In this document: in pieces, positions 25,577-34,229 of the stretch
Layout of the letters: each line of letters starts with the position of its first letter
Position numbering within the stretch: the stretch's first letter is position 1
Assembly (NCBI RefSeq): GCF_000718555.1
Contig: NZ_JOAN01000018.1
Location: 62,001 to 126,000, forward strand
DNA from: Micromonospora chokoriensis
GTDB taxonomy: Bacteria; Actinomycetota; Actinomycetes; Mycobacteriales; Micromonosporaceae
Direction of reading: 5' to 3'
Length of the DNA stretch: 64,000 nt
Position numbers and translations under genes: made by a program
Notes under the pieces: model-generated
The model's input: only the letters and a program-made list of their open reading frames with translations
Database searches by the model: none
Told to the model about the DNA's origin: nothing

Positions 25577-27840
25577 ACTCCGACCCGGCGGTCCGCCCGG
25601 CGCCTGAGGGTACGCCTGCGGCCGAGTCCGCCGCTGAGCCGGCTGCACCATCCGCCCCCGCCGGCTCAGATTCGGCAGATGGGTCCTCTGGTTCGCAACA
25701 GGGGCTGCATCCTGAGGCAAGCCTGGATGGCAGCGACCAGCGAGATCCCGAGGACCTGACAGACGCAATCGACGAGCGCAACGATGATCGTGACTCGCTC
25801 GGCGACTTCATCCGTTCCAATCCCACCCTTCGCTCCTTCGTGTCACGCAATGGCAGCGGATATCGGATCGAGGATCTGACCAACGCAGGTCCCAGTGCGT
25901 TCGGCGATCGGGCAACGGTCATCGGGAGCATGTTCGTTGGGTCGGATAGTCCGAAGGCAAGACTCTTCGCCGATCGGATTGCCGACCTGACCACTAGGCG
26001 ACGAACTTTCGTCCGGCCACGTCACTTTGCTGAGTTGCAGGACCGGTTGCGGCGTCATCGAGTGGTGGGACTTGCTGGTGCTGTCGGCAGCGGCCGATCG
26101 ACAGTCGCCTGCGTCGCCCTCGCAGAACATCGCGGCCACGACAGGGTCATGGAGATAGTGCTGCACCCCGGACTGGACGATGTTCGGGTGATCCGGGAAC
26201 AGCCCGACCTTCTGAAGCAGGGGTTCGGCTATGTCGTCAAGGTCGGTGGCCGGCAGGTCCGAGGCACCCTTCGGTCCGTCGAGGCAGTGTTCGAGGAGAG
26301 GGACTGCAGCGGTGTCATCATTCGGGACCTCGATGACCCCGAGGCATCCATCCACCGGGCGGAGGTGTTCCATCACTCGGCCTCGCCCGCAGACGTCTTC
26401 CACCAGCATCTCCTGCAATACCTCGGCGACAAGTGCGTCGGAAGCTGCGCCGACTGCGATCGCAGTTGCGGGAGTGCGTACGCCTCCAGGATGCTCACGC
26501 CGGAGGTACGTCGATTGCTCGACCTGCTCTCCAGGCCTAGCGAGTGCGTCCTGCATGCGGAAAGGATCGCGCGCGAGGTCCCCGCAGACGCTGCTGGCGT
26601 CGCCGCTCTGTTGCCATCGGAGGACAAGTGGCATCGCGATCGAGCAAGGCAGATCCTCCTGCTGCCCGACGACAAGGAGATGGTCTTTCAGAACAGGCCC
26701 GTTCAGCATCGACGAGCACTCAGGATCGCCTACGCCGCATTTGCCGGACAATCAATGGCCAGGGTCTCGGAAGGGGCTGGGCTGCTGCTCGGCAAGCTTG
26801 ACCGACTCTTCACCGAGCCGGCCATCGGCCGACCTGCCCTGCTCAACGACATCCCCGCGTTGCTGGGTCAGGAACTCGGGGCGGGCTGGCACGACAGGGT
26901 CACGGAGAGGGCGTCCTTACATACGACCACCAGGGTCGCCCAGGCTGCCCCCGAGCTGGTGAGAGCCATCCTCGATGTTGCCTGGAACGATTTCGACAAT
27001 ACCCGCCCAGCCCTCATCGAGTGGGTCGACGAACTCGCCGCCCACCCGGCCCGCGGGTTCAGCAGTTGTGCCGCTGTCGCCGCGGCCATCTTCGCCACTC
27101 ACGACTTCGATCAGGTCTACGAGGAGGTGATCGGGCGTTGGGCCAGGGACCGGAAGCGGAGGCTACGGAAGGCGGCTGCAGCTGCGATGGCCTCAGCCGC
27201 GAACCTGGACGGTGCGGTAGCGCTCGGTTTCACGGTGAGCCCGCGAGTCAGAGCCGATGTCGGTAGAAAGCTGGAGTGGCTGGCCCACTCCAACTCGGCG
27301 ATGGAACGCGACACAGCAGCGATGGTGTGGGGGATGGGTTACATACCACGTCATCCGGTCCAGACAGCAAGGGCCCTCACTGCAGTGGCGGCCAACGCCA
27401 ACGCGTCATCCGGTTGGACCGTCTCGGACGCGATCGAGAAACTGTCCGGAAGATACGGCAGTGCATGGACGATCGATGTTCTCGCCTGGTGGCTCGACAG
27501 CGACAACGATGCGCTCCGTGCGGGTGCTACTCGTGCCTTTCTGAACTGGTTGGACGAGCCGCGCACCGGAGGCGCTGATCAGCTCGTGGCTCTTCTGGAT
27601 GCCGAGCCCTCGATGGTCGACCGGGTAGCCACGCTCTGGCGAGTCGTGCTCATCGATCCCGAATACTCGGTCTCCGCATGGCGCCACCTCGCCGTTTGGA
27701 TGCGCAGGGGTTCCCGCGACGCGCGTCTCAACGAACCCATCCGGGCACTCGCAAGGCAGCTGGCCGCTGAACATGCGATCCGTTCCCGTCTGCGCTACTG
27801 GCTCTCTCGCGCCTCAATGACGCCCCCATCCGCCGCCTGA
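25573..27840 (+). CDS. P-loop NTPase-like protein with HEAT-like C-terminus
   Basis: This 755-aa protein is not assigned to a named family. It has a disordered Ala/Ser/Asp-rich N-terminus (1-70), a short motif LTNAGPSAFGDRA (102-114) matching the cyclase tail, and a P-loop GAVGSGRST (169-177) in which the Walker Lys is Arg. A Walker-B-like GVIIRDLDD follows at 247-255. A Cys cluster CVGSCADCDRSC (288-299) may bind metal. The C-terminal half is helical, with alternating Ala-rich repeats suggestive of HEAT. It is coupled to the cyclase by a GTGA overlap and followed 13 bp later by the SPFH-like gene. A STAND-like conflict ATPase is the best guess. Confidence 0.7.
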   Translation: MNSDPAVRPAPEGTPAAESAAEPAAPSAPAGSDSADGSSGSQQGLHPEASLDGSDQRDPEDLTDAIDERNDDRDSLGDFIRSNPTLRSFVSRNGSGYRIEDLTNAGPSAFGDRATVIGSMFVGSDSPKARLFADRIADLTTRRRTFVRPRHFAELQDRLRRHRVVGLAGAVGSGRSTVACVALAEHRGHDRVMEIVLHPGLDDVRVIREQPDLLKQGFGYVVKVGGRQVRGTLRSVEAVFEERDCSGVIIRDLDDPEASIHRAEVFHHSASPADVFHQHLLQYLGDKCVGSCADCDRSCGSAYASRMLTPEVRRLLDLLSRPSECVLHAERIAREVPADAAGVAALLPSEDKWHRDRARQILLLPDDKEMVFQNRPVQHRRALRIAYAAFAGQSMARVSEGAGLLLGKLDRLFTEPAIGRPALLNDIPALLGQELGAGWHDRVTERASLHTTTRVAQAAPELVRAILDVAWNDFDNTRPALIEWVDELAAHPARGFSSCAAVAAAIFATHDFDQVYEEVIGRWARDRKRRLRKAAAAAMASAANLDGAVALGFTVSPRVRADVGRKLEWLAHSNSAMERDTAAMVWGMGYIPRHPVQTARALTAVAANANASSGWTVSDAIEKLSGRYGSAWTIDVLAWWLDSDNDALRAGATRAFLNWLDEPRTGGADQLVALLDAEPSMVDRVATLWRVVLIDPEYSVSAWRHLAVWMRRGSRDARLNEPIRALARQLAAEHAIRSRLRYWLSRASMTPPSAA

Positions 27841-27853
27841 TCCAGGAGCCGCC

Positions 27854-28729
27854 ATGACAGCCGAGAATCAAGGTTCCCCGGCGTTTGGGCTGCACCATGC
27901 CCGGGCCGGCATCCGCCTCCTGCTGAGCCGCGTCCGAGCTGCGTTCGCCTATCGCGAGCGGCCGCCGGCACCGGACCTCACCCAGCGCCGCCGCCACCCG
28001 AGACCGGTCGTCGTGCCGGCTCGCGGCTACGTCTTCACCTTCGAAATACACCTGGTCCTCACCTGGTACTCGGAAGGCTTGAGGGAGGACCAGCTCGGAG
28101 CGTGGTCGCTGCAGTTCGCCGACCTCGCCCGTAGAGACGTGGAACACCAGGCAGCGAATCTCGCTCGGCATTTCCATCCTCACCAGGCGGGTGCCCTGGA
28201 GATCCAGCTCAACCGTGAGCTTTCGCGAACTCGTCGGCGTTACGAGCGCCAAGGGATTGTGTTGCACTGCAGGCCGGAGGTGCGGGTGAAGCTCGACGAG
28301 GAGGTAAAAGCGGAACTCCGACATGCCCACCTGCAACGGCTGAGGGAGGAGAGCGAGCACGAGCTGCGGCTCCGACGGATCCAGTTGACCGACCAACTGA
28401 CCCAACGCTGGATCGCACTGATCGATCGTCTACGCCAAAGCCCTCTGGCGCACGCCGCCCTCCGTCTCAGCGATCGGGATCTCGCCGACATCCTGGACGA
28501 ATTCGTTCTGAAGGAGGAGCGGTCGAACGTCGAGCAGCTGGCTTTTCGTTTAGAGGAAGCCCTGCGCCGTAGCGGCCGGGTCGGGCAGCCCTTGGAAGAG
28601 CACGAGGCGACGGAGATCATCAAGCTGCTGGATGACATCCTCAGGGAGGAGGAGACTGCCCCTACTCCTGCCGCTTCCCGGATGAACGGGAATGGGCGAC
28701 ACACGGCGCCGCCCGCGGGCCGTTCATGA
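27854..28729 (+). CDS. Unrecognised coiled-coil protein with SPFH/band-7-like features
   Basis: This 291-aa soluble protein follows an AGGAG site. Residues about 55-140 (RGYVFTFEIHLVLTWYSEGL onward) have the strand-helix layout of SPFH domains, then a charged helix-rich region (HLQRLREESEHELRLRRIQL) predicted to be coiled coil. The C-terminus is acidic, then disordered. No catalytic motif is seen. Its stop TGA overlaps an in-frame ATG of the pglW frame (ATGA at 28726), so it is probably co-transcribed with pglW. The SPFH resemblance is by eye and should be read as tentative. Confidence 0.65.
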   Translation: MTAENQGSPAFGLHHARAGIRLLLSRVRAAFAYRERPPAPDLTQRRRHPRPVVVPARGYVFTFEIHLVLTWYSEGLREDQLGAWSLQFADLARRDVEHQAANLARHFHPHQAGALEIQLNRELSRTRRRYERQGIVLHCRPEVRVKLDEEVKAELRHAHLQRLREESEHELRLRRIQLTDQLTQRWIALIDRLRQSPLAHAALRLSDRDLADILDEFVLKEERSNVEQLAFRLEEALRRSGRVGQPLEEHEATEIIKLLDDILREEETAPTPAASRMNGNGRHTAPPAGRS

Positions 28730-28806
28730 CAGGCGGTGAAACAAGAACACCCAGAAGCGGGCGGCGGGCCGCCGTCTATCGGCCGCCTCACCCTAGGATC
28801 TCTGGA

Positions 28807-31800
28807 ATGCAGGAGGGCCGTTGGACGACGATCACGCCGTCGCAGTTCGCGCACGAGCGGGAGGCGCTGGCGCACGTCCAAGCGCTGCTGCCGGACAGTG
28901 AGCCCTACCGCGCCTGGTCGAACTTCACCTTCACCGCCCAGACCGGGCACCCCTACGAGGTCGACCTGTTGGTCGCCGCGCCCGGCGGCCTCTACCTCAT
29001 CGAGATCAAGAGCCTGAACGGCCGCCTACGGTCCAGCGGCTCTAACTGGATCCTCCAGGGCCCGAACGGCACCCGCACCTTTGACAACCCGCTGCATCTG
29101 GCCGACGCCAAGGCCAAGAAACTCAAGTCGCTGCTCCAAGTGGCTGCCTCGCGACGCAAGGGTCAGCAGGTCAGGATCCCGTTCGTGCAGGCGGCGGTGT
29201 TCCTCTCCAAGTCTGGCCTGCGGGTAGAGCTGTCGGACCATCATCTGCACGGCATCTTCGGTCCGGAGCCGGCCCCGGGTCACGAACCGGGGCCGTTGCC
29301 GACGATCACCTCGCTGCTGCAGCGTCCACCGCAGGACGAACGGCAGCGGGTCACCAAGGAAATGTCGGCCGCTTTGCCCGACCTCCTCGACGCCGTGGGC
29401 ATCGCCCGTAGCCGCCGGCACTACCAGATCGGCGCGTGGGAGTTGGAAACCCGCCCGTTCGACATCGGCCCCACCTGGCAGGACCACCAGGCGCGGCACC
29501 GCGACCTGGAGCGCGAACGTCGCCGGGTGAGGATCTACCTGGTCGAGCGCAACGCCGTGCAGACCGAACGGGCCAGCATCGAACGTGCCGCCAAGCGCGA
29601 GATGCTGGCCCTGCACGGCATCAACCACCCGGGCATCGTGCAGGTCGACGCGATGGAGTCGCACGAGGCCGGCCCGGCGCTGATCTTCCGGTATGACCCG
29701 CGGTCGGTGCGTCTCGACCACTACATCGCCCAGTACGGCGACCGTCTCGACGCGCTGAGCCGACTCGCGATGATCCGACAACTCGCCGAGACGGTGGCGT
29801 ACGCACACGGTCGACGGCTGCACCACCGTGCACTCTCTGCCCGTAGCGTGTTGGTGAACCCTGGCCGGACGCGGCGTGGTGGCATTGACGACGAAGCGTG
29901 GCTGACACCTCAACTACAGATAAGTGACTGGCAAGCGGCGACCCGAAGCGCGGACAGTGCTGGTGGCAGCAGTGGCCAGCCAGTGACTCTCTCCTCGCAC
30001 GCGACAGCTCATATCGAGCGCTCCGCCGAGGCGTACCTCGCGCCGGAGTTGACCGCGCCGACGCCGGACGCGGTGGCGATGGATGTCTTCGGCTTGGGCG
30101 CACTGGCGTACCTGATCCTGACCGGTCAACCACCGGCCACGAAGCGCCCCGAACTGCTGGCCCGATTGGCCCGGGACAACGGTCTGCGGGCCACCGCTGT
30201 TGCCGACGGCATCAGCGAGTTCGCCGACGAGTTGATCCAGGCTGCCACCGCACCGGTTCCGGCCCAGCGGCTCACTACGGTCGCCGACTTCGTCGAGATG
30301 CTGCAGCTCGTCGAGGACGAGTTGACCAGTCCGCCACCGGGCTCGGCGCACCCGGAGGAGCCGGCGCACGAGCAGCCCGACCCGCTCGAGGCGCGTGGGG
30401 GCGACCGAGTCGGCGAGTGGAAGATCGTCCGCCGCCTCGGCACCGGCTCGACCTGTCGGGCGTTCCTCGGCTTCAACGAGCGCACCCGGCGGGAAGAGGT
30501 CCTGAAGGTCGGGCTCTCCGACGAAAAGGGTGCCCGGCTGGCGCACGAGGCCCGGGTGCTCGGCCCGCTCACCGACTCCCGGGTGATCCGGCTGGCCCGG
30601 CCGGAGCCGTTGCAACTGGGCAACCGCACTGTCGTAGTGCTCGAACACGCTGGCGACCACACGCTGGCGCGCAAGCTGCGCGACGACGGCCGGCTCACTG
30701 TCGACGAGTTGGAGACGTACAGCGACTACCTCTTCGGCGCCCTCGACTACCTGGAGGGTGAGGGCGTCTACCACCGCGACATCAAGCCGGACAACATCGC
30801 CATCCGGATCCGGCCCAACCGCACCCGGCAGCTGGTGCTCTTTGACTTCTCCCTGGCCGGAGTCTCGGTCAAGGAGATCACCGCTGGCACTCCTCGCTAC
30901 CTGGACCCGTTCCTCGGCACCGCCAACCGTCAGGTCTACGACAAGCACGCCGAGTGGTACGCGCTCGCGGTCACCCTGCACGAGATGGCGTCCGGAGAGC
31001 TGCCGGTCTGGGGCGACGGCGGCACCGAACCGCAACTCACCGACGGTCCGCCGGTGCTGGCCGCCGAGGCGTTCGACCCGGCGATCCGCGACGGCCTTGT
31101 GGAGTTCTTCCAGCGAGCACTGCACCGGGACCACCGTCGACGCCACGCGTCGCTGAAGGACCTGCGCGACGCCTGGCAGGACGTGTTCCGCCGCTCGGAC
31201 GCGAGCACCCCGGTCGGCACCGATCACCCAGACGTCGACGAGCCGGACGAGCAGGTCGCCGCGGTGGCCCGCGACGAGGCCGTTGGCAAGGCGACCCGGG
31301 CCACCACGCTGGAGGCCGCCGGTCTCACCCCACGCGCCGTCTCGGCCGCACACCGCCTGGATGCCACCACCGTCGGTGAGCTGCTCGCGGTCGCGAACAA
31401 GCTCGCGCACCTGCCCGGTCTCGGGGCGAAGACCCGCCAGGAGCTGCAACGCCGGGTCAAGGAGTGGCGACAGCGCCTGGGGGAGCGGGAAACGCTGCCC
31501 ACCACGCCCGCCGCCCGCAAGGCGGCAAGCGAAGAAGCGGCCACCGAGACCTCTTCCGGTCACGGCGACACCGATCTGGTACGCGTCGGTCTGGACGCCA
31601 TCGCCACACTGCTCGTCCCGGCGAAGAACGGCCGCAACGCCACGGAGATCGAGGGCACCCGGCTGCTGCTGCACCTACCCGACGAGTCAGGTGCGCTGCC
31701 GGCGTTGCAGCTCTGGCCGCAGCAGCCGCAGGTGGCCACCGCGCTGGGCGTCACCGCCGGTCGGGTCGCGCAGATCCTCGGCAAGCAGCGCAAACGCTGG

Positions 31801-33228
31801 CACGAGATCCCGGTAGTCGGCAGCGTGCGTACCCAGATCATCGAGCTGTTGCACGACGGCGGCCGGGTGATGGGCGTCGCCGAACTGGCCGCGGCGCTGC
31901 TCAGTAGCCGCGGCTCGGTGCGCACCGGCGACGCGCTGCGTCTCGCGGTGGCCGTCGCGGCGGTACGCGCCGCCGTGGAGGTCGACGCGCTCGCCGACGA
32001 GCCACGCCTGCTGCTGCGCCGGCACGCCCGCGCCGACATCGACGGCAAGCCGCACCCGCGCGGCGACCGGCTTCTAGTGGCGCTGGAGGTCAGTGATGAC
32101 GACGCGCCGGACACCCCGGCCGCGCCGGCGCTGCTCGACTACGCCGACGCGCTCGGCAAGGCCGCCGACAAGCTCGCCGCGAGTGAGGTGCTGCCCAGCC
32201 CCGCAACAGTGCTGCGTACCCTCGCGGCGGTGACCGCACCCGGCGGCGCGGCTGAGGCGTTCGACGAACGGCGACGGGTGGTGCTCGCCGCGGTGGCCTC
32301 CGAGCGGGCCGCCGCCACCGCGCGGCTGGAGCTCTACCCGCGCGACCTGGACCCGGTGCGGGCGCTACGGCTGGCCCAGGCCGGCGTGGTGCCGCCGACG
32401 AGCGCGTCTGATGGTCGGAAGGGGCTGACTCCAACGCACGTCGCGGACCGGGTCACCGCGCGCTTCCCGGAGCTGGACCCGCTGCCGGGTCACCCTAAAC
32501 TGGATCGGCTGCTGGCCGAGGCGGGCTTCGAGCTTCGCTGGGACCGCGACCGGTACGTCTCGCCACCGCCCCGCGCGGCCTCGTCCTCGGTGTCGATCAT
32601 CCAACGGCGCCCGTCGGTCACCGCCGCACCGAGCCGGTGGACGGCGGACTCTCCGGAGTTGGCGGCGGCGATGCGCGCCGAGGAGCGGCTGGCCGGCGCG
32701 CGGTCCGCGGGCGGGTTCCGGGCGCTGACGGTACGCCTCGACCGCTACCACCTGGCCCGGGAGGAGTTGGCGCGGCGCTTCGACGCCCGGCCGGTCAACG
32801 TGGCGTCCCGCTTCCTGAATCACCTGCACGCCCTGGTCGACGCCCGCCCGAAGCCGACGTGGGAGACCGTGCTCAGCGCGGACATCGCCCAGGAGGGGTC
32901 GCGGCCGGCGATCAAACTGGGGGAGTACGTCGAGCAGGCGTGGCAGCTGACCGTGCCATCGCTACACGCCTCGCTGTCTGCTGCGGAGGGGCCGGTGCTG
33001 CTGCACGACGCGGCGGTGCTGGCGCGGTACCGGGCGATGGAGCGGCTGCACGAGGTGGCTGACGCGGCGCGCGGTGGGGCGGGAGACGTCTGGCTGCTCT
33101 GCCCGATGGAGGATCCGGCGCTGCTGCCCAAGCTGGACGGTGCGGTAGTGCGGGTGGGTGACAACGAGTGGATCGCGCTACCGGACGCCTGGGTCGTCAA
33201 CGCCCACCGGAGTTCTGCCTCGGCCTAG
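28807..33228 (+). CDS. pglW: BREX type 2 (Pgl) serine/threonine kinase PglW
   Basis: This protein of about 1473 aa is the kinase of the BREX-2/phage growth limitation system. It has an N-terminal NERD domain (core YEVDLLVAAPGGLYLIEIKS) and a first kinase-like domain whose catalytic loop reads HHRALSARSV (about 339), lacking HRD Asp, hence a pseudokinase. A second, apparently active kinase follows at about 530-790, with Gly loop LGTGSTCRAFLG, catalytic loop YHRDIKPDN (about 656) and DFS in place of DFG. A long C-terminal part includes a helix-hairpin-helix-like stretch (LAHLPGLGAKTRQELQRR). The ATG at 28807 matches the N-terminus I expect for the family; 28726 would add 27 residues and couple it to the upstream gene. 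Confidence 0.95.
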   Translation: MQEGRWTTITPSQFAHEREALAHVQALLPDSEPYRAWSNFTFTAQTGHPYEVDLLVAAPGGLYLIEIKSLNGRLRSSGSNWILQGPNGTRTFDNPLHLADAKAKKLKSLLQVAASRRKGQQVRIPFVQAAVFLSKSGLRVELSDHHLHGIFGPEPAPGHEPGPLPTITSLLQRPPQDERQRVTKEMSAALPDLLDAVGIARSRRHYQIGAWELETRPFDIGPTWQDHQARHRDLERERRRVRIYLVERNAVQTERASIERAAKREMLALHGINHPGIVQVDAMESHEAGPALIFRYDPRSVRLDHYIAQYGDRLDALSRLAMIRQLAETVAYAHGRRLHHRALSARSVLVNPGRTRRGGIDDEAWLTPQLQISDWQAATRSADSAGGSSGQPVTLSSHATAHIERSAEAYLAPELTAPTPDAVAMDVFGLGALAYLILTGQPPATKRPELLARLARDNGLRATAVADGISEFADELIQAATAPVPAQRLTTVADFVEMLQLVEDELTSPPPGSAHPEEPAHEQPDPLEARGGDRVGEWKIVRRLGTGSTCRAFLGFNERTRREEVLKVGLSDEKGARLAHEARVLGPLTDSRVIRLARPEPLQLGNRTVVVLEHAGDHTLARKLRDDGRLTVDELETYSDYLFGALDYLEGEGVYHRDIKPDNIAIRIRPNRTRQLVLFDFSLAGVSVKEITAGTPRYLDPFLGTANRQVYDKHAEWYALAVTLHEMASGELPVWGDGGTEPQLTDGPPVLAAEAFDPAIRDGLVEFFQRALHRDHRRRHASLKDLRDAWQDVFRRSDASTPVGTDHPDVDEPDEQVAAVARDEAVGKATRATTLEAAGLTPRAVSAAHRLDATTVGELLAVANKLAHLPGLGAKTRQELQRRVKEWRQRLGERETLPTTPAARKAASEEAATETSSGHGDTDLVRVGLDAIATLLVPAKNGRNATEIEGTRLLLHLPDESGALPALQLWPQQPQVATALGVTAGRVAQILGKQRKRWHEIPVVGSVRTQIIELLHDGGRVMGVAELAAALLSSRGSVRTGDALRLAVAVAAVRAAVEVDALADEPRLLLRRHARADIDGKPHPRGDRLLVALEVSDDDAPDTPAAPALLDYADALGKAADKLAASEVLPSPATVLRTLAAVTAPGGAAEAFDERRRVVLAAVASERAAATARLELYPRDLDPVRALRLAQAGVVPPTSASDGRKGLTPTHVADRVTARFPELDPLPGHPKLDRLLAEAGFELRWDRDRYVSPPPRAASSSVSIIQRRPSVTAAPSRWTADSPELAAAMRAEERLAGARSAGGFRALTVRLDRYHLAREELARRFDARPVNVASRFLNHLHALVDARPKPTWETVLSADIAQEGSRPAIKLGEYVEQAWQLTVPSLHASLSAAEGPVLLHDAAVLARYRAMERLHEVADAARGGAGDVWLLCPMEDPALLPKLDGAVVRVGDNEWIALPDAWVVNAHRSSASA

Positions 33229-33268
33229 TGCGCTCAGTGAGGCTGGAGCTCCAAACCACGCGCTCTGG

Positions 33269-34069
33269 TCATTGGGCGGTGCTGCTCACGTAACGGGCAA
33301 CCGTGTTGCGTGCGACCGATCGCGCATCCGCATGAGCCGTCTGCTTTGAAATTCTTCCCGTTGCCCAGGCACGGGCTATTTTGGCGAGCGCGTCAGCACC
33401 TTCATTGAGGGGATGACCGGTGTGGCCTCGGACCTTCTCCACGCTGATTCGATCCGCGTTCTCTGCTACGAGATGCGCCAGTTGCAGGATCGTTGATTTA
33501 CGCCCGCCCGCCCGGTCCAGCGTGTAACCCGGCGGCATCTGCTCGCTACCGTAACGCCACAGGCTAATCAGATCGAGCGCGTCCTGGGAGTCACTAAGAA
33601 TGCGGACCGGGTGGTGCCTGATGAGACGCCGAAGCGACCACCACATCGCCCGCAACTCGGTCTGCAGCACGCGAGCACCAATTATTCGGTGCGGCATCCG
33701 TGCCGCCCCAAGGCCATAAATGCCGTTCTCCCCAACGTAGCCCCAGCAGATGGGTCGCTGCCGGATGTCCATACCCTCCACGTGACGGTAGGAGCCATCA
33801 GTTCCAAGAAGAACACGCACCTGTGCTTCAAGGGCGAACTCCTCGATCTCGGACTGATGTGAGAAGTCGTCTTTACGGACGTCCGTACCCCAGCCCGCCC
33901 GCACTTCACGTGGCTTAGCTAGACGGCCCGGGTCGGGCAACTCGCACTGATACCTGGGGAACCTGTCGATCACCCAGGCCGGGTGCGCCCACTGGGCGTC
34001 CTCGCGTACAACGATGTATCGACAGTTCGTGCAGAGCCTTACCTCAGGTTCCTGCTGTCCTGTTGCCAC
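33269..34069 (-). CDS. RNase HI-domain protein
   Basis: This 266-aa protein has an N-terminal cysteine-containing segment (RLCTNCRYIV, then C42) and a C-terminal RNase HI domain (about 85-250). All the catalytic acids are visible: TDGSYR (D91), ELRAMWW, LSDSQDAL and NEGADALAK, plus the RGHTGH histidine loop. It should cut RNA in RNA-DNA hybrids. The GTG at 34069 has a strong GGAGG 6 nt upstream; the frame stays open 239 codons farther but overlaps the next operon. It lies alone on the minus strand after pglW, a setting unlike housekeeping rnhA. Confidence 0.85.
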   Translation of the reverse strand: MATGQQEPEVRLCTNCRYIVVREDAQWAHPAWVIDRFPRYQCELPDPGRLAKPREVRAGWGTDVRKDDFSHQSEIEEFALEAQVRVLLGTDGSYRHVEGMDIRQRPICWGYVGENGIYGLGAARMPHRIIGARVLQTELRAMWWSLRRLIRHHPVRILSDSQDALDLISLWRYGSEQMPPGYTLDRAGGRKSTILQLAHLVAENADRISVEKVRGHTGHPLNEGADALAKIARAWATGRISKQTAHADARSVARNTVARYVSSTAQ

Positions 34070-34229
34070 CGGTTGCCTCCTTACCGCACAAGTGGACAAC
34101 TCTAGGACGCGGTCATCCGCCGGGTGGCGTCCCGTCGGCATGCCGACATTGCGGTGGCGGGTTGCGCGAGGCCGCCCTTCTGGCCGAAGTTGGGCGGTGT
34201 GGTGGTGCGGGGGAAAGCGAGTGGATCTC

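Noticed and set aside
28726..28806. Upstream ATG as the pglW start
   Set aside because: Possible, since it overlaps the previous stop, but the N-terminus expected for the family begins at 28807. It is kept as an alternative.
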